Source: Bacteroides gallinarum DSM 18171 = JCM 13658 (lineage in GTDB: Bacteria; Bacteroidota; Bacteroidia; Bacteroidales; Bacteroidaceae). Taken from it: 64,000 nt of DNA. Under the pieces are notes generated by a model. That model worked only from the letters and a program-made list of their open reading frames with translations. It was not told where the DNA came from and ran no database searches. The translations under genes and the position numbers were made by a program. The stretch spans positions 1 through 64,000 of the forward strand of contig NZ_KB894119.1 of NCBI RefSeq assembly GCF_000374365.1. The letters are read 5' to 3'. This document shows positions 44,148-53,772 of the stretch, piece after piece; positions within the stretch are counted from its first letter, which is position 1, and the number at the start of each line of letters is the position of its first letter.

Positions 44148-44978
44148 ATGAACAAGCAACAACTCTTTGAAAATATCAAACGTAAGAAATCGTTTCTCTG
44201 CGTAGGCCTGGATACGGATATCAAGAAGATTCCGGAACATCTGCTGAAAGAAGAAGACCCGCTCTTTGCCTTCAACAAAGCGATAATCGATGCTACCGCC
44301 GACCTGTGCATCGCCTATAAGCCCAACCTCGCTTTCTACGAAAGCATGGGGGTAAAAGGCTGGATTGCTTTTGAGAAAACGGTAAACTACATCAAACGGA
44401 ACTATCCCGACCAGTTCATCATAGCAGACGCCAAGCGCGGCGACATCGGCAACACCTCTGCCATGTACGCCCGTACCTTCTTCGAAGAGCTGGACATCGA
44501 CTCCGTAACCGTAGCTCCTTATATGGGCGAAGACAGTGTTACCCCGTTCCTCACTTACGAAAACAAATGGGTTATCCTGCTTGCGCTGACCAGTAACAAA
44601 GGGTCGCACGATTTCCAACTGACGGAAGACCCGAACGGCGAACGCCTCTTCGAGAAAGTATTGCGCAAATCGCAGGAATGGGCAAACGACGAACAAATGA
44701 TGTACGTAGTAGGTGCCACCCAGGGACGCGCCTTCGAGGACATCCGCAAGATTGTACCCAACCACTTCCTCTTAGTGCCCGGCGTAGGTGCACAGGGCGG
44801 TTCGCTGGAGGAGGTCTGCAAATATGGCATGAACGATACCTGCGGACTGATTGTAAATTCCAGCCGCGGCATTATCTACGTGGACAAGACCGAGAACTTT
44901 GCCGCCGCTTCACGCCAGGCCGCCCGGGAAGTACAGGCGCAAATGGCAGAGCAGTTGAAGAAAGTGACGAACGATTAG
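44148..44978 (+). CDS. pyrF: Orotidine 5'-phosphate decarboxylase, type 2
   Basis: PyrF makes UMP from OMP. The 276-residue protein is of the long type-2 class. The catalytic cluster [10 protein letters not shown] places Lys96 and Asp99 in the active site; FLCVGLDTD at the N-terminus and [25 protein letters not shown] downstream are typical. It follows the DUF4153 gene by 24 bases. Confidence 0.95.
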   Translation: MNKQQLFENIKRKKSFLCVGLDTDIKKIPEHLLKEEDPLFAFNKAIIDATADLCIAYKPNLAFYESMGVKGWIAFEKTVNYIKRNYPDQFIIADAKRGDIGNTSAMYARTFFEELDIDSVTVAPYMGEDSVTPFLTYENKWVILLALTSNKGSHDFQLTEDPNGERLFEKVLRKSQEWANDEQMMYVVGATQGRAFEDIRKIVPNHFLLVPGVGAQGGSLEEVCKYGMNDTCGLIVNSSRGIIYVDKTENFAAASRQAAREVQAQMAEQLKKVTND

Positions 44979-45061
44979 CGCCGGCGATTCGGCGGCGGAC
45001 TGTTCCGCACAGGAGAAAAGCCCGACGGGCTATCCGGTATCAATAACCAACGACTATCAAA

Positions 45062-46288
45062 GTGCAAGCAAGAAAAATCATCAACGACCCGGTATTCGGA
45101 TTCATCAACATACCGAAGGGGCTGCTGTACGACATCGTACGGCATCCCCTTTTGCAACGCCTGACACGTATCAGGCAACTGGGCTTGTCGTCCGTGGTAT
45201 ATCCCGGCGCACAGCATACCCGGTTCCAGCACTCACTGGGTGCTTTCTACCTGATGAGCGAAGCCATACAGCAACTCACAGCCAAAGGCAATTTCATCTT
45301 CGACAGCGAAGCGGAAGCCGTACAAGCGGCTATCCTGATGCACGACATCGGGCACGGCCCGTTCTCGCACGTACTCGAAGACACCATTGTAAAAGGCGTT
45401 TCGCACGAGGACATCTCCCTGATGCTAATGGAGCGTATCAACAAGGAGATGAACGGGCAGTTGACGCTTGCTATCCAGGTGTTCAAGGACGAATATCCCA
45501 AGCGTTTCCTGCACCAGTTGGTAAGCGGGCAACTGGATATGGACCGCCTGGACTATCTGCGCCGCGACAGCTTTTATACGGGGGTTACGGAAGGCAATAT
45601 AGGCTCGGCGCGCATCATCAAGATGCTCGATGTAAAGGACGACCACCTGGTGATAGAGTCCAAAGGTATCTATTCCATTGAAAACTTTCTCACCGCACGC
45701 CGCCTGATGTATTGGCAGGTATATCTGCACAAGACATCGGTTGCCTACGAAAAGATGCTCATCAGTACCTTGCTGCGTGCCAAGGAACTGGCGGGCAAGG
45801 GGGTGGACTTGTTCGCTCCGCCCGCACTGAAGTTCTTCCTGTACAACGACATTAACCGGGACATATTCTACAATAACCCGGACTGCCTGGAAAACTACAT
45901 CTGCCTGGACGACAACGATATCTGGACTGCCCTGAAGGTATGGAGCACCCACCCCGACAAGGTGCTTTCCACCCTGAGCCTGGGCATGATTAACCGCCGG
46001 ATATTCAAGGTGGAAATATCCGCCGAGCCTTTCAGCCAGGAGCGGAAAGAAGAAATAATACGGCAAATCAGCCGGCAACTGGATATAACCGTTTCCGAAG
46101 CGGGCTATTTCATCTCCACACCCAGCATCGAGAAGAATATGTACGACCCGGCAGACGACAGCATCGACATCCTGTACAACGACGGTTCTACTAAAAACAT
46201 AGCCGAAGCATCGGATATGCTCAATATATCCCTGCTCTCCAAAAAAGTAAAAAAATACTACTTGTGCTACCAGCGTTTGCATAGATAA
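45062..46288 (+). CDS. HD-superfamily metal-dependent phosphohydrolase
   Basis: The 408-residue protein matches COG1078-type HD hydrolases related to dNTP triphosphohydrolases. Metal-site residues are His52 in AQHTRFQHSLG, His94-Asp95 in LMHDIGHGPFSH and the Asp in SGQLDMDRLDYLRRDS. It uses a GTG start at 45062 (VQARKIINDPVFGF); no ATG is available at a suitable place. The substrate is unknown, a nucleotide being likely. It precedes lpxD by 84 bases. Confidence 0.85.
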   Translation: MQARKIINDPVFGFINIPKGLLYDIVRHPLLQRLTRIRQLGLSSVVYPGAQHTRFQHSLGAFYLMSEAIQQLTAKGNFIFDSEAEAVQAAILMHDIGHGPFSHVLEDTIVKGVSHEDISLMLMERINKEMNGQLTLAIQVFKDEYPKRFLHQLVSGQLDMDRLDYLRRDSFYTGVTEGNIGSARIIKMLDVKDDHLVIESKGIYSIENFLTARRLMYWQVYLHKTSVAYEKMLISTLLRAKELAGKGVDLFAPPALKFFLYNDINRDIFYNNPDCLENYICLDDNDIWTALKVWSTHPDKVLSTLSLGMINRRIFKVEISAEPFSQERKEEIIRQISRQLDITVSEAGYFISTPSIEKNMYDPADDSIDILYNDGSTKNIAEASDMLNISLLSKKVKKYYLCYQRLHR

Positions 46289-46372
46289 GTATAAAATATT
46301 CATCACAGGACAAGGATATATAAAAAAAAAGTCCGTTATTTGTGTTTTGAAACCATCTAACAACAACATAAC

Positions 46373-47410
46373 ATGGAGTTCTCTGCTAAACAAATTGCAA
46401 CATTTATACAAGGAGAAATCGTAGGAGACGAGAATGCGACCGTACACACCTTTGCCAAAATCGAAGAAGGAATACCCGGAGCAATCTCTTTCCTATCCAA
46501 TCCCAAATACATACCCTACCTATACGAAACCCGGTCGAGCATCGTGCTGGTGAACAAGGATTTCATTCCCGAGCAAGAAGTCAAGACCACCATGATTAAG
46601 GTAGACAATGCCTACGAAAGCCTTGCCAAACTGTTGAACCTCTATGAGCAAAGCAAGCCCAAACGTACCGGTATCGACCCGCGCGCTTATGTTGCCGAGA
46701 CAGCCAAAATAGGCAAAGATGTTTACATCGCTCCTTTTGCCTGCATCGGAGAATACGCAGAGGTGGGAGATAACACGGTTATCCACCCGCACGCCACTAT
46801 CGGGAGCGGTGCGAAGGTAGGCAGCGACTGTATAATCTATGCAAACGTAACAATCTACCACGACTGCCGCGTAGGCAACCGTTGCATCCTGCATGCCGGC
46901 TGCGTAATCGGTGCGGACGGTTTCGGCTTCGCTCCTACCCCCGAGGGGTACGAAAAGATTCCCCAAATCGGTATCACCATACTGGAGGACGATGTGGAGA
47001 TAGGCGCCAATACCTGCGTAGACCGCGCCACAATGGGAGCTACTATCGTGCACAGCGGTGTAAAACTGGATAATCTGGTACAGGTAGCCCATAACGATGA
47101 AATCGGTGCGCATACGGTAATGGCAGCCCAGGTAGGCATAGCCGGCTCTACCAAGATAGGCGAATGGTGCATGTTCGGCGGCCAAGTGGGCATTGCCGGA
47201 CACATCCATATCGGGAACAAGGTGAACCTCGGCGCACAATCGGGTGTTCCAAGCAGTATCAAGGAAGGCAGCCAGCTCATCGGTACGCCGCCTATGGAAG
47301 TGAAACCCTACTTCAAGTCGCAGTCCGTATTCCGCAAGTTACCGGATATGTACTTCGAGCTGAACGCACTCCGTAAAGAACTCGATGAATTAAAAAAAAC
47401 AATTAAATAA
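46373..47410 (+). CDS. lpxD: UDP-3-O-(3-hydroxyacyl)glucosamine N-acyltransferase
   Basis: LpxD adds the second acyl chain in lipid A synthesis. The 345-residue protein has an N-terminal uridine-binding domain (~1-100, [23 protein letters not shown]) and a left-handed beta-helix of hexapeptide repeats (~105-310), with the catalytic His in [14 protein letters not shown]-terminal helix (~325-345) ends the chain. It is followed after 7 bases by lpxC-fabZ, as usual in Bacteroidetes. Confidence 0.95.
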   Translation: MEFSAKQIATFIQGEIVGDENATVHTFAKIEEGIPGAISFLSNPKYIPYLYETRSSIVLVNKDFIPEQEVKTTMIKVDNAYESLAKLLNLYEQSKPKRTGIDPRAYVAETAKIGKDVYIAPFACIGEYAEVGDNTVIHPHATIGSGAKVGSDCIIYANVTIYHDCRVGNRCILHAGCVIGADGFGFAPTPEGYEKIPQIGITILEDDVEIGANTCVDRATMGATIVHSGVKLDNLVQVAHNDEIGAHTVMAAQVGIAGSTKIGEWCMFGGQVGIAGHIHIGNKVNLGAQSGVPSSIKEGSQLIGTPPMEVKPYFKSQSVFRKLPDMYFELNALRKELDELKKTIK

Positions 47411-47417
47411 GTAACCA

Positions 47418-48803
47418 ATGTTGAAACAAAAGACTCTGAAAGATAGCTTTTCACTCAGTGGAAAAGGTCTTCATACAGGACTCGACCTGACCGTTACTTT
47501 CAACCCCGCCCCGGACAACCACGGGTATAAGATTCAGCGCATCGACCTGGAAGGGCAGCCTGTCATCGACGCCGTTGCCGACAATGTGACCGAAACTACG
47601 CGCGGCACCGTACTCTCCAAAAGCGGAGTAAAGGTAAGTACCGTAGAGCATGGTATGGCAGCACTTTATGCACTGGGCATAGATAACTGCTTGATTCAGG
47701 TGAACGGCCCGGAATTTCCCATTCTGGACGGGAGCGCTCAATATTATGTCAACGAAATAGAACGTGTGGGCACGGTGGAACAGAATGCCGTAAAGGATTT
47801 CTATATCATCAAGTCCAAGATTGAATTCCGCGACGAAACGACCGGTTCGTCGATTATCGTACTGCCCGACGAGAATTTCAGCCTGAACGTACTGGTATCC
47901 TACGACTCCACTATCATCCCCAACCAGTTTGCCACACTGGAAGATATGACAAAATTCAAGGACGAGGTGGCAGCCAGCCGCACGTTCGTATTCGTACGCG
48001 AGATAGAGCCTTTGTTGCAGGCAGGGCTTATCAAAGGCGGCGACCTGGACAATGCTATCGTCATTTACGAACGGGAGATGCCGCAGGATGCCTACGACAA
48101 GCTTGCCGATGTCATGGGCGTTCCCCATATGGATGCCAAACAATTGGGTTACATCAACCACAAACCGCTGGTATGGCCTAACGAATGCGCCCGCCACAAA
48201 CTGCTGGACGTTATAGGCGACCTGGCACTGATAGGCAAACCTATCAAAGGCCGCATCATCGCCACGCGTCCGGGACATACTATCAACAACAAGTTCGCCC
48301 GCCAGATGCGCAAGGAAATCCGCCTGCACGAGATACAGGCTCCGGCTTACGACTGCAACCGCGAACCGATAATGGACGTAAACCGTATCCGCGAGCTATT
48401 GCCCCACCGCTATCCGTTCCAACTGGTGGACAAAGTTATCGAAATAGGCGCCAACTATATCGTAGGCGTCAAGAACGTAACTGCCAACGAGCCTTTCTTT
48501 CAGGGACACTTCCCGCAAGAGCCGGTAATGCCGGGTGTACTGCAGGTGGAAGCAATGGCACAGACGGGCGGTCTGCTCGTCCTGAATTCCGTAGACGAGC
48601 CGGAGCGTTACTCCACCTACTTTATGAAGATAGACGGTGTGAAGTTCCGCCAGAAAGTAGTGCCGGGCGACACCTTGATTTTCCGTGTCGAGCTAATGGC
48701 TCCTATCCGCCGTGGCATCTCTACCATGAAAGGTTATGTATTCGTAGGCGAAAAGGTAGTGTGCGAGGCTGAATTTATGGCACAGATAGTAAAAAACAAG
48801 TAA
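47418..48803 (+). CDS. lpxC-fabZ: Bifunctional LpxC deacetylase / FabZ dehydratase
   Basis: The 461-residue protein fuses LpxC (residues ~1-305), which deacetylates UDP-3-O-acyl-GlcNAc in lipid A synthesis, to FabZ (~315-461), the hydroxyacyl-ACP dehydratase. LpxC motifs: SGKGLHTGLDL, zinc ligand His78 in STVEHGMAAL and HKLLDVIGDLALIG with further His and Asp ligands. FabZ motifs: LPHRYPFQLVDKV with the catalytic His and GHFPQEPVMPGVLQVEAMAQ-like block. This fusion is a hallmark of Bacteroidetes and Chlorobi. It lies between lpxD and lpxA. Confidence 0.96.
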   Translation: MLKQKTLKDSFSLSGKGLHTGLDLTVTFNPAPDNHGYKIQRIDLEGQPVIDAVADNVTETTRGTVLSKSGVKVSTVEHGMAALYALGIDNCLIQVNGPEFPILDGSAQYYVNEIERVGTVEQNAVKDFYIIKSKIEFRDETTGSSIIVLPDENFSLNVLVSYDSTIIPNQFATLEDMTKFKDEVAASRTFVFVREIEPLLQAGLIKGGDLDNAIVIYEREMPQDAYDKLADVMGVPHMDAKQLGYINHKPLVWPNECARHKLLDVIGDLALIGKPIKGRIIATRPGHTINNKFARQMRKEIRLHEIQAPAYDCNREPIMDVNRIRELLPHRYPFQLVDKVIEIGANYIVGVKNVTANEPFFQGHFPQEPVMPGVLQVEAMAQTGGLLVLNSVDEPERYSTYFMKIDGVKFRQKVVPGDTLIFRVELMAPIRRGISTMKGYVFVGEKVVCEAEFMAQIVKNK

Positions 48804-48812
48804 GTTAATTAT

Positions 48813-48829
48813 GAATTATAAGTTATGAA
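48813..48829. repeat. Dispersed 17-bp AT-rich repeat (copy 2)
   Basis: GAATTATAAGTTATGAA identical to 4095-4111, in the gap between lpxC-fabZ and lpxA. More units of opposite orientation (TAATTCATCATTCATAATTC) follow up to 48873, so the gap could fold on itself. Confidence 0.6.
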
Positions 48830-48893
48830 CTATGAATGCCTTCTTATCATTCGTAATTCATCATTCATAATTCGACATTTATAATTGAATAAC

Positions 48894-49670
48894 ATGATAA
48901 GTCCCTTAGCGTATATTCATCCCGAAGCCCAAATCGGGGAAAACGTAGAGATTGCTCCTTTTGTTTTCATTGACAAGAATGTGGTAATCGGCGATAATAA
49001 CAGGATTATGGCTAACGCCAACATCCTGTACGGCTCACGTATCGGCAACGGGAATACAATCTTTCCCGGAGCTGTAATCGGCGCTATCCCGCAAGACCTG
49101 AAATTCAGGGGAGAAGAGACTACCGCCGAGATAGGCGATAACAATATAATCCGTGAAAACGTAACGGTGAACCGGGGTACGGCTGCCAAAGGAAAGACAA
49201 TCGTGGGCAGCAACAACCTGCTCATGGAAAGCGTACACGTAGCGCACGACGCCCTTATAGGCAACAGTTGCATTATCGGCAACTCCACCAAAATGGCCGG
49301 CGAGATTGTGATAGACGACTACTCCATAATCAGTGCCAACGTGCTGATGCACCAGTTCTGCCGCGTAGGCGGATTCGGCATGATACAGGGCGGCTGCCGT
49401 TTCAGCAAGGACATACCGCCGTACATCATAGCCGGACGCGAGCCTATCTGCTATGCAGGGCTCAACATCGTGGGACTGCGCCGCCGCGGTTTCTCCAACG
49501 AAACTATCGAAGCTATCCACGACGCCTACCGCATTATCTACCAAAGCGGAATGAACAATACGGAAGCCCTGAAAAAGATAGAGAATGAAATGGAAATGAC
49601 GCCCGAAATCAGCTATATCGTAAGCTTCATACGCGAATCGGCGCGTGGTATTATTCCTGCAAGTAAATAA
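48894..49670 (+). CDS. lpxA: UDP-N-acetylglucosamine acyltransferase
   Basis: LpxA attaches the first acyl chain in lipid A synthesis. The 258-residue protein starts MISPLAYIHPEAQIG and forms hexapeptide repeats to about residue 185; the catalytic His lies in ESVHVAHDALIGN. GLNIVGLRRRGFS and the helical C-terminus are typical. ATG 48894 was chosen over the TTG at 48885. It completes lpxD-lpxC/fabZ-lpxA. Confidence 0.95.
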   Translation: MISPLAYIHPEAQIGENVEIAPFVFIDKNVVIGDNNRIMANANILYGSRIGNGNTIFPGAVIGAIPQDLKFRGEETTAEIGDNNIIRENVTVNRGTAAKGKTIVGSNNLLMESVHVAHDALIGNSCIIGNSTKMAGEIVIDDYSIISANVLMHQFCRVGGFGMIQGGCRFSKDIPPYIIAGREPICYAGLNIVGLRRRGFSNETIEAIHDAYRIIYQSGMNNTEALKKIENEMEMTPEISYIVSFIRESARGIIPASK

Positions 49671-49717
49671 CGGAGATTTATGACAAAGCCATAAATCTAA
49701 AAAATAATAAACTCAGC

Positions 49718-50275
49718 ATGATATACAGATTTACCCTCATCTCCGACGAAGTGGACGACTTCGTACGAGAAATACAGATTGACCCGGAAGCCACTTTCTA
49801 TGACTTCCACGAAGCTATCCTGAAATCAGTGGGTTATACCGACGACCAGATGACCTCTTTTTTCATCTGCGACGACGACTGGGAAAAGGAAAAGGAAGTT
49901 ACCCTCGAAGAAATGGACGATAATCCGGAAATGGACAGTTGGGTGATGAAAGATACCCAAATCAGCGAGCTGGTAGAAGACGAAAAGCAGAAACTGCTGT
50001 ACATCTTCGACTACATGACCGAACGCTGTTTCTTTATCGAACTCTCCGAGATTATCACCGGAAAGAATATGACCGGAGCCAAATGTACCCGGAAAGCGGG
50101 AGAAGCCCCCAAGCAAACCGTCGATTTCGAAGAAATGGCGGCTGCCGGCAGTTCGCTGGACTTGGACGAAAGCTTCTACGGCGACCAGGATTTCGATATG
50201 GAAGACTTCGACAAAGAAGGTTTCGGAGGCCTGGACGAAGGAACAGACATACCTTACGAAGAAGAAAAGCTTTAA
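49718..50275 (+). CDS. pRiA4b ORF-3-like / IS1096 passenger TnpR-like protein
   Basis: The 185-residue protein matches the family named after plasmid pRiA4b ORF-3. Segments are [31 protein letters not shown] and [17 protein letters not shown], with [18 protein letters not shown] later. The family name refers to mobile elements, but in Bacteroides this gene is a stable neighbour of lpxA and miaA, and no IS is seen here. The C-terminal third is very acidic ([22 protein letters not shown]). Function unknown. Confidence 0.75.
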   Translation: MIYRFTLISDEVDDFVREIQIDPEATFYDFHEAILKSVGYTDDQMTSFFICDDDWEKEKEVTLEEMDDNPEMDSWVMKDTQISELVEDEKQKLLYIFDYMTERCFFIELSEIITGKNMTGAKCTRKAGEAPKQTVDFEEMAAAGSSLDLDESFYGDQDFDMEDFDKEGFGGLDEGTDIPYEEEKL

Positions 50276-50295
50276 CTCTGTCGGGAAAAGCCAAT

Positions 50296-50354
50296 GCCGG
50301 AAACCGGAAGACCGGCTGCGTTGCCACGCCGCACGGCAACTCCCGGTTTCCGGC
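50296..50354. repeat. Nested hairpin between the ORF-3-like gene and miaA
   Basis: GCCGGAAACCGG (50296-50307) and CCGGTTTCCGGC (50343-50354) are perfect 12-bp arms. Between them GTTGCC and GGCAAC (50320-50340) form a second small stem. It lies 22 bases before the miaA ATG. It could be a leader structure or a terminator-like element; no T run follows. Confidence 0.65.
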
Positions 50355-50376
50355 TTTCATCCCTCAATACCTCCCT

Positions 50377-51276
50377 ATGCATACCCTAATCGTACTTATA
50401 GGTCCTACGGGCGTAGGAAAGACCGAACTCAGCCTCCGGTTGGCAGAGCATTTCCGGACATGCATCGTTTCCGCCGACTCCAGACAACTCTATGCCGGTT
50501 TGCAAATCGGCACGGCAGCCCCTACACCGGAACAACTGCAAAGGGTGCGGCATTACTTCGTAGGTACGCTGCAACTCACCGACTATTACAGCGCCGCCCA
50601 GTACGAAACCGAAGTACTGCAACTGCTCGAAAAACTCTATACCGAACACGAAGTCGTACTCCTCGCCGGAGGTTCCATGATGTACGTGGATGCCGTATGC
50701 AAAGGTATCGATGATATTCCCACCGTAGACGCAGACACCCGCCGGCTCATGCTGCAAAAGTACGAAACGGAAGGACTGGAGAACTTGTGCGCCGAGCTGA
50801 AACTGTTGGACCCGGCATATTACAAGATTGTAGACCTGAAAAACCCCAAACGCGTAATCCACGCCCTGGAAATCTGCTACATGACAGGCAAGACCTACAC
50901 CTCGTTCCGCACGCAGCAGAAGAAAGAACGCCCCTTCCGTATCATCAAGATAGGACTGACGCGCGACCGTGAAGAACTGTACAGCCGCATAAACCGCCGT
51001 GTGGAACAGATGATAGCGGACGGACTGATAGAAGAAGCGCGCAACGTCTATGCCCACCGGGCACTCAATTCCCTGAACACGGTAGGCTACAAAGAGATAT
51101 TCAACTACCTCGACGGCAAGTGGACACTGCCTTTCGCCATTGAAAAAATCCAGCAGAACTCCCGCATCTATTCCCGTAAACAAATGACATGGTTCAGGCG
51201 GGACAAAGAAATACGCTGGTTTCATCCGGAACAGGAAACGGAGATACTTGCATACCTCCGTTCCCGATTAACCTGA
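50377..51276 (+). CDS. miaA: tRNA dimethylallyltransferase
   Basis: MiaA prenylates A37 of tRNAs reading UNN codons. The 299-residue protein has the P-loop [12 protein letters not shown] (~8-19), the [16 protein letters not shown] block and [32 protein letters not shown] and the [14 protein letters not shown] segment are typical of the C-terminal part. I chose ATG 50377; the frame is open far upstream through the preceding gene, but those residues are not MiaA-like. Confidence 0.95.
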   Translation: MHTLIVLIGPTGVGKTELSLRLAEHFRTCIVSADSRQLYAGLQIGTAAPTPEQLQRVRHYFVGTLQLTDYYSAAQYETEVLQLLEKLYTEHEVVLLAGGSMMYVDAVCKGIDDIPTVDADTRRLMLQKYETEGLENLCAELKLLDPAYYKIVDLKNPKRVIHALEICYMTGKTYTSFRTQQKKERPFRIIKIGLTRDREELYSRINRRVEQMIADGLIEEARNVYAHRALNSLNTVGYKEIFNYLDGKWTLPFAIEKIQQNSRIYSRKQMTWFRRDKEIRWFHPEQETEILAYLRSRLT

Positions 51277-51339
51277 CTCCGCCTTACCGGTAACGGACTC
51301 CCCCCGGAAAGACTGGCCGTCCTTATATGCCCGTTACCA

Positions 51340-53751
51340 TTACGGCAAAGCCGTTATCGTCTTTTTCAGCCGTATATCCTGGCTGGAAGCACCTATCATC
51401 ACCTCGAACTCACCCGGCTCCACCGTCCAGTTCATATTGCGGTCTAACAGTTGCAAGTCCTCCGGTTTCAAGGAGAATACCACCTCCCTGGTTTCACCCG
51501 GTTGGAGAGACACCCGCTCGAAACCGCGTAACTGCGAGTCGTAGGGGATAACGCTGCCCACCTTGTCGCGTACATACAACTGCACCACCTCGTCGCCGGC
51601 ACGTTTCCCGGTATTCGTTACATCGACCTTGACCGTATATTCCCCCTGCGTACGCTGCTGCAACGGCGAAACCTCCAGATTGGAGTATGCAAAGGTAGTA
51701 TAGCTCAATCCGAACCCGAACGGGTACAACTCGCCGATAACGCGCGTAGCTCCCGAACCGTTGGGACCGGATGCCGGTTGGCTACCGTGCGAACCGGGCT
51801 TAAAGGGAAAGTTCAGCTCTATCTGCCCTACACTCTTCGGGAAAGTAACCGTCAGCCTACCGCCCGGATTATGCTCGCCGAACAGCGTCTCCGCAATAAC
51901 CGTTCCACCCTGGCAACCGGGAAACCACGCCTCCAGAATGGCGGGAATATGCGCATCCGCCCAGTTAATGGTTAACGGCTGGCCGTTTATCAGCACCAGC
52001 ACCACCGGTTTGCCCGTAGCATGCAACGCCTCGAGCAACTGTTGCTGGCGTCCCGGCAAATCGAGCGAAGTACGCGAACGGCTCTCACCCGTACGATATT
52101 CATCCTCTCCGAGCACGGCAATAACTACATCGCTCTCGCGGGCTTTCGCCACCGCCTCGGCAATACCCTGCTCCTCCCGCTCGTCCATGGGGACAGGCAA
52201 TATTTCCGTAGCAGGCCAGCCGGCATCCACAATATCGCACCCTTCGGCATACTCCACCCGGGCGGAACCTTTCAGATAACTACGCAAGCCGTCGAGCACG
52301 GTAACCGTCTCCAACCCGTTGGGGCCGTAGCGGCTGGTCATAAAATTATCTTCATCGGCCAAAGGACCGGTTACCAGTACTTTCTTTACCTGCCGCTTGT
52401 CCAGCGGGAGAATGTTATTCTCATTCTTCAGCAGCACGAGCGCCTGCTGTTGCATCTGCTTCACGAAATCCATATTCCGGTCTACTCCGCCCACCCGGTC
52501 GGCAGCCTTCGTATCCGCCACATAAGGCTGGTCGAACAATCCCAGGCGGAACTTGACCCGCAGCACCTCCGACACCCGTTTGTCTATCGTAGCCATTGAA
52601 ATCTTCTTCTCCTCCAGCAACCGGCGCACAGGCAAGATAAAATCGGAAGGCGGGGTAAAGTGGGTACGTACATTCAAGCCCGCCTCCAACACCTGGCGCA
52701 CAGCCTCATCATACGAGTCCGCCACACGGTGCTTGGACTCCACGAACTCCACAGCCTGGCTGTCGCTCACCACATAACCGTCGAACCCGTATTCCTCGCG
52801 CAACAGCTCCGTCAAGAAGTAATAACTGGCGGACACGGGCACACCGTCCCAATCGTTATAACTGCTCATCACCCCCATAGGACGGGCATCCCGGATAACC
52901 TTCCTGAAAGGATAAAGGAAAAGCTGGTGCAGCTCGCGCGGCGCTACGTGGGGGTCGGTACGGCAGTTCCCGTCGCGCCCGCCTTTGGGCACACTGTAAA
53001 CGGCATAATGTTTCAAGGTCGCCGCTACCCCCTGCGACTGGATGCCGTTCACCATTTCCGTACCCAGCGCCGCTATCAGGTAAGGGTCTTCCCCGTAACA
53101 CTCCAACGTGCGCCCCCAGCGCGGGTCGCGCACCACATCCAGTATGGGAGCATACACATTGGTATATCCCAATGCCCTCGCCTCCTGTCCGGCTATGACA
53201 CCGGCACGATGCACTAACTCCTTGTTCCAGGTACTCCCGATAGCGATAGGTGCCGGCAGCGGGGTGGCCTTCGTATGGTTCAGTCCGTGAATGCCCTCAT
53301 TGGAAAAGTCTACGGGAATTCCCAACCGGGTTTCCTCCACAAACCAGCGCTGCACGGTATTGATAGCCTCGGCATGGTTACTGAAAGGATACGACAAGCT
53401 ACGGAGGCGGGCTGATTTCTGCCCTACCCCGTTCAGCATCTCGTCGATATTGGCAATGCCGTCTTTCCATATCTCGTTCTTCCAGCCGGCGGTAGGCAAG
53501 GAGTCCTTCAACACACGCCCGTAACCGTAAAGGGTTGCCAGTTGGCAGGTTTTCTCCTCCACCGACATCTGGGAGAGCAAGTCCGCCACCCGTTTTTCGA
53601 CGGGTTGGGCGGGGTCTTCATAAACATCCTTCACTCCGTTCTTGTTGAAATCTATCCAACCTTTCCGGTATATCTCCCTGTTTTGTGCCTGCACATTCCC
53701 GGCAAGCCCCAAGCACAGGACGGAAATGCCGGCGATAAGTTCGTACCTCAT
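51340..53751 (-). CDS. GH3 beta-glucosidase, periplasmic
   Basis: The 803-residue enzyme has a signal peptide (to VQAQ, residue 23), the GH3 N-terminal barrel (~45-390), the second alpha/beta domain (~430-650) and a fibronectin-III-like C-terminal domain (~720-790, EYTVKVDVTNTGKRAGDEVVQLYV). The nucleophile is Asp330 in GYVVSDSQAV; KHYAVYSVPKGGRDGNCRTD and DPRWGRTLECYGEDP are typical substrate-binding blocks. It is likely a periplasmic beta-glucosidase or beta-xylosidase-type enzyme. It follows the C45-like hydrolase gene by 21 bases and no SusC/D pair is nearby. Confidence 0.92.
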   Translation of the reverse strand: MRYELIAGISVLCLGLAGNVQAQNREIYRKGWIDFNKNGVKDVYEDPAQPVEKRVADLLSQMSVEEKTCQLATLYGYGRVLKDSLPTAGWKNEIWKDGIANIDEMLNGVGQKSARLRSLSYPFSNHAEAINTVQRWFVEETRLGIPVDFSNEGIHGLNHTKATPLPAPIAIGSTWNKELVHRAGVIAGQEARALGYTNVYAPILDVVRDPRWGRTLECYGEDPYLIAALGTEMVNGIQSQGVAATLKHYAVYSVPKGGRDGNCRTDPHVAPRELHQLFLYPFRKVIRDARPMGVMSSYNDWDGVPVSASYYFLTELLREEYGFDGYVVSDSQAVEFVESKHRVADSYDEAVRQVLEAGLNVRTHFTPPSDFILPVRRLLEEKKISMATIDKRVSEVLRVKFRLGLFDQPYVADTKAADRVGGVDRNMDFVKQMQQQALVLLKNENNILPLDKRQVKKVLVTGPLADEDNFMTSRYGPNGLETVTVLDGLRSYLKGSARVEYAEGCDIVDAGWPATEILPVPMDEREEQGIAEAVAKARESDVVIAVLGEDEYRTGESRSRTSLDLPGRQQQLLEALHATGKPVVLVLINGQPLTINWADAHIPAILEAWFPGCQGGTVIAETLFGEHNPGGRLTVTFPKSVGQIELNFPFKPGSHGSQPASGPNGSGATRVIGELYPFGFGLSYTTFAYSNLEVSPLQQRTQGEYTVKVDVTNTGKRAGDEVVQLYVRDKVGSVIPYDSQLRGFERVSLQPGETREVVFSLKPEDLQLLDRNMNWTVEPGEFEVMIGASSQDIRLKKTITALP

Positions 53752-53772
53752 TGTATAAAACCGATTATATAA

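Noticed and set aside
49718..50275. Insertion sequence suggested by the name of the pRiA4b/IS1096-like family
   Set aside because: No terminal repeats or transposase are present; the gene lies in a stable lpxA-miaA context.
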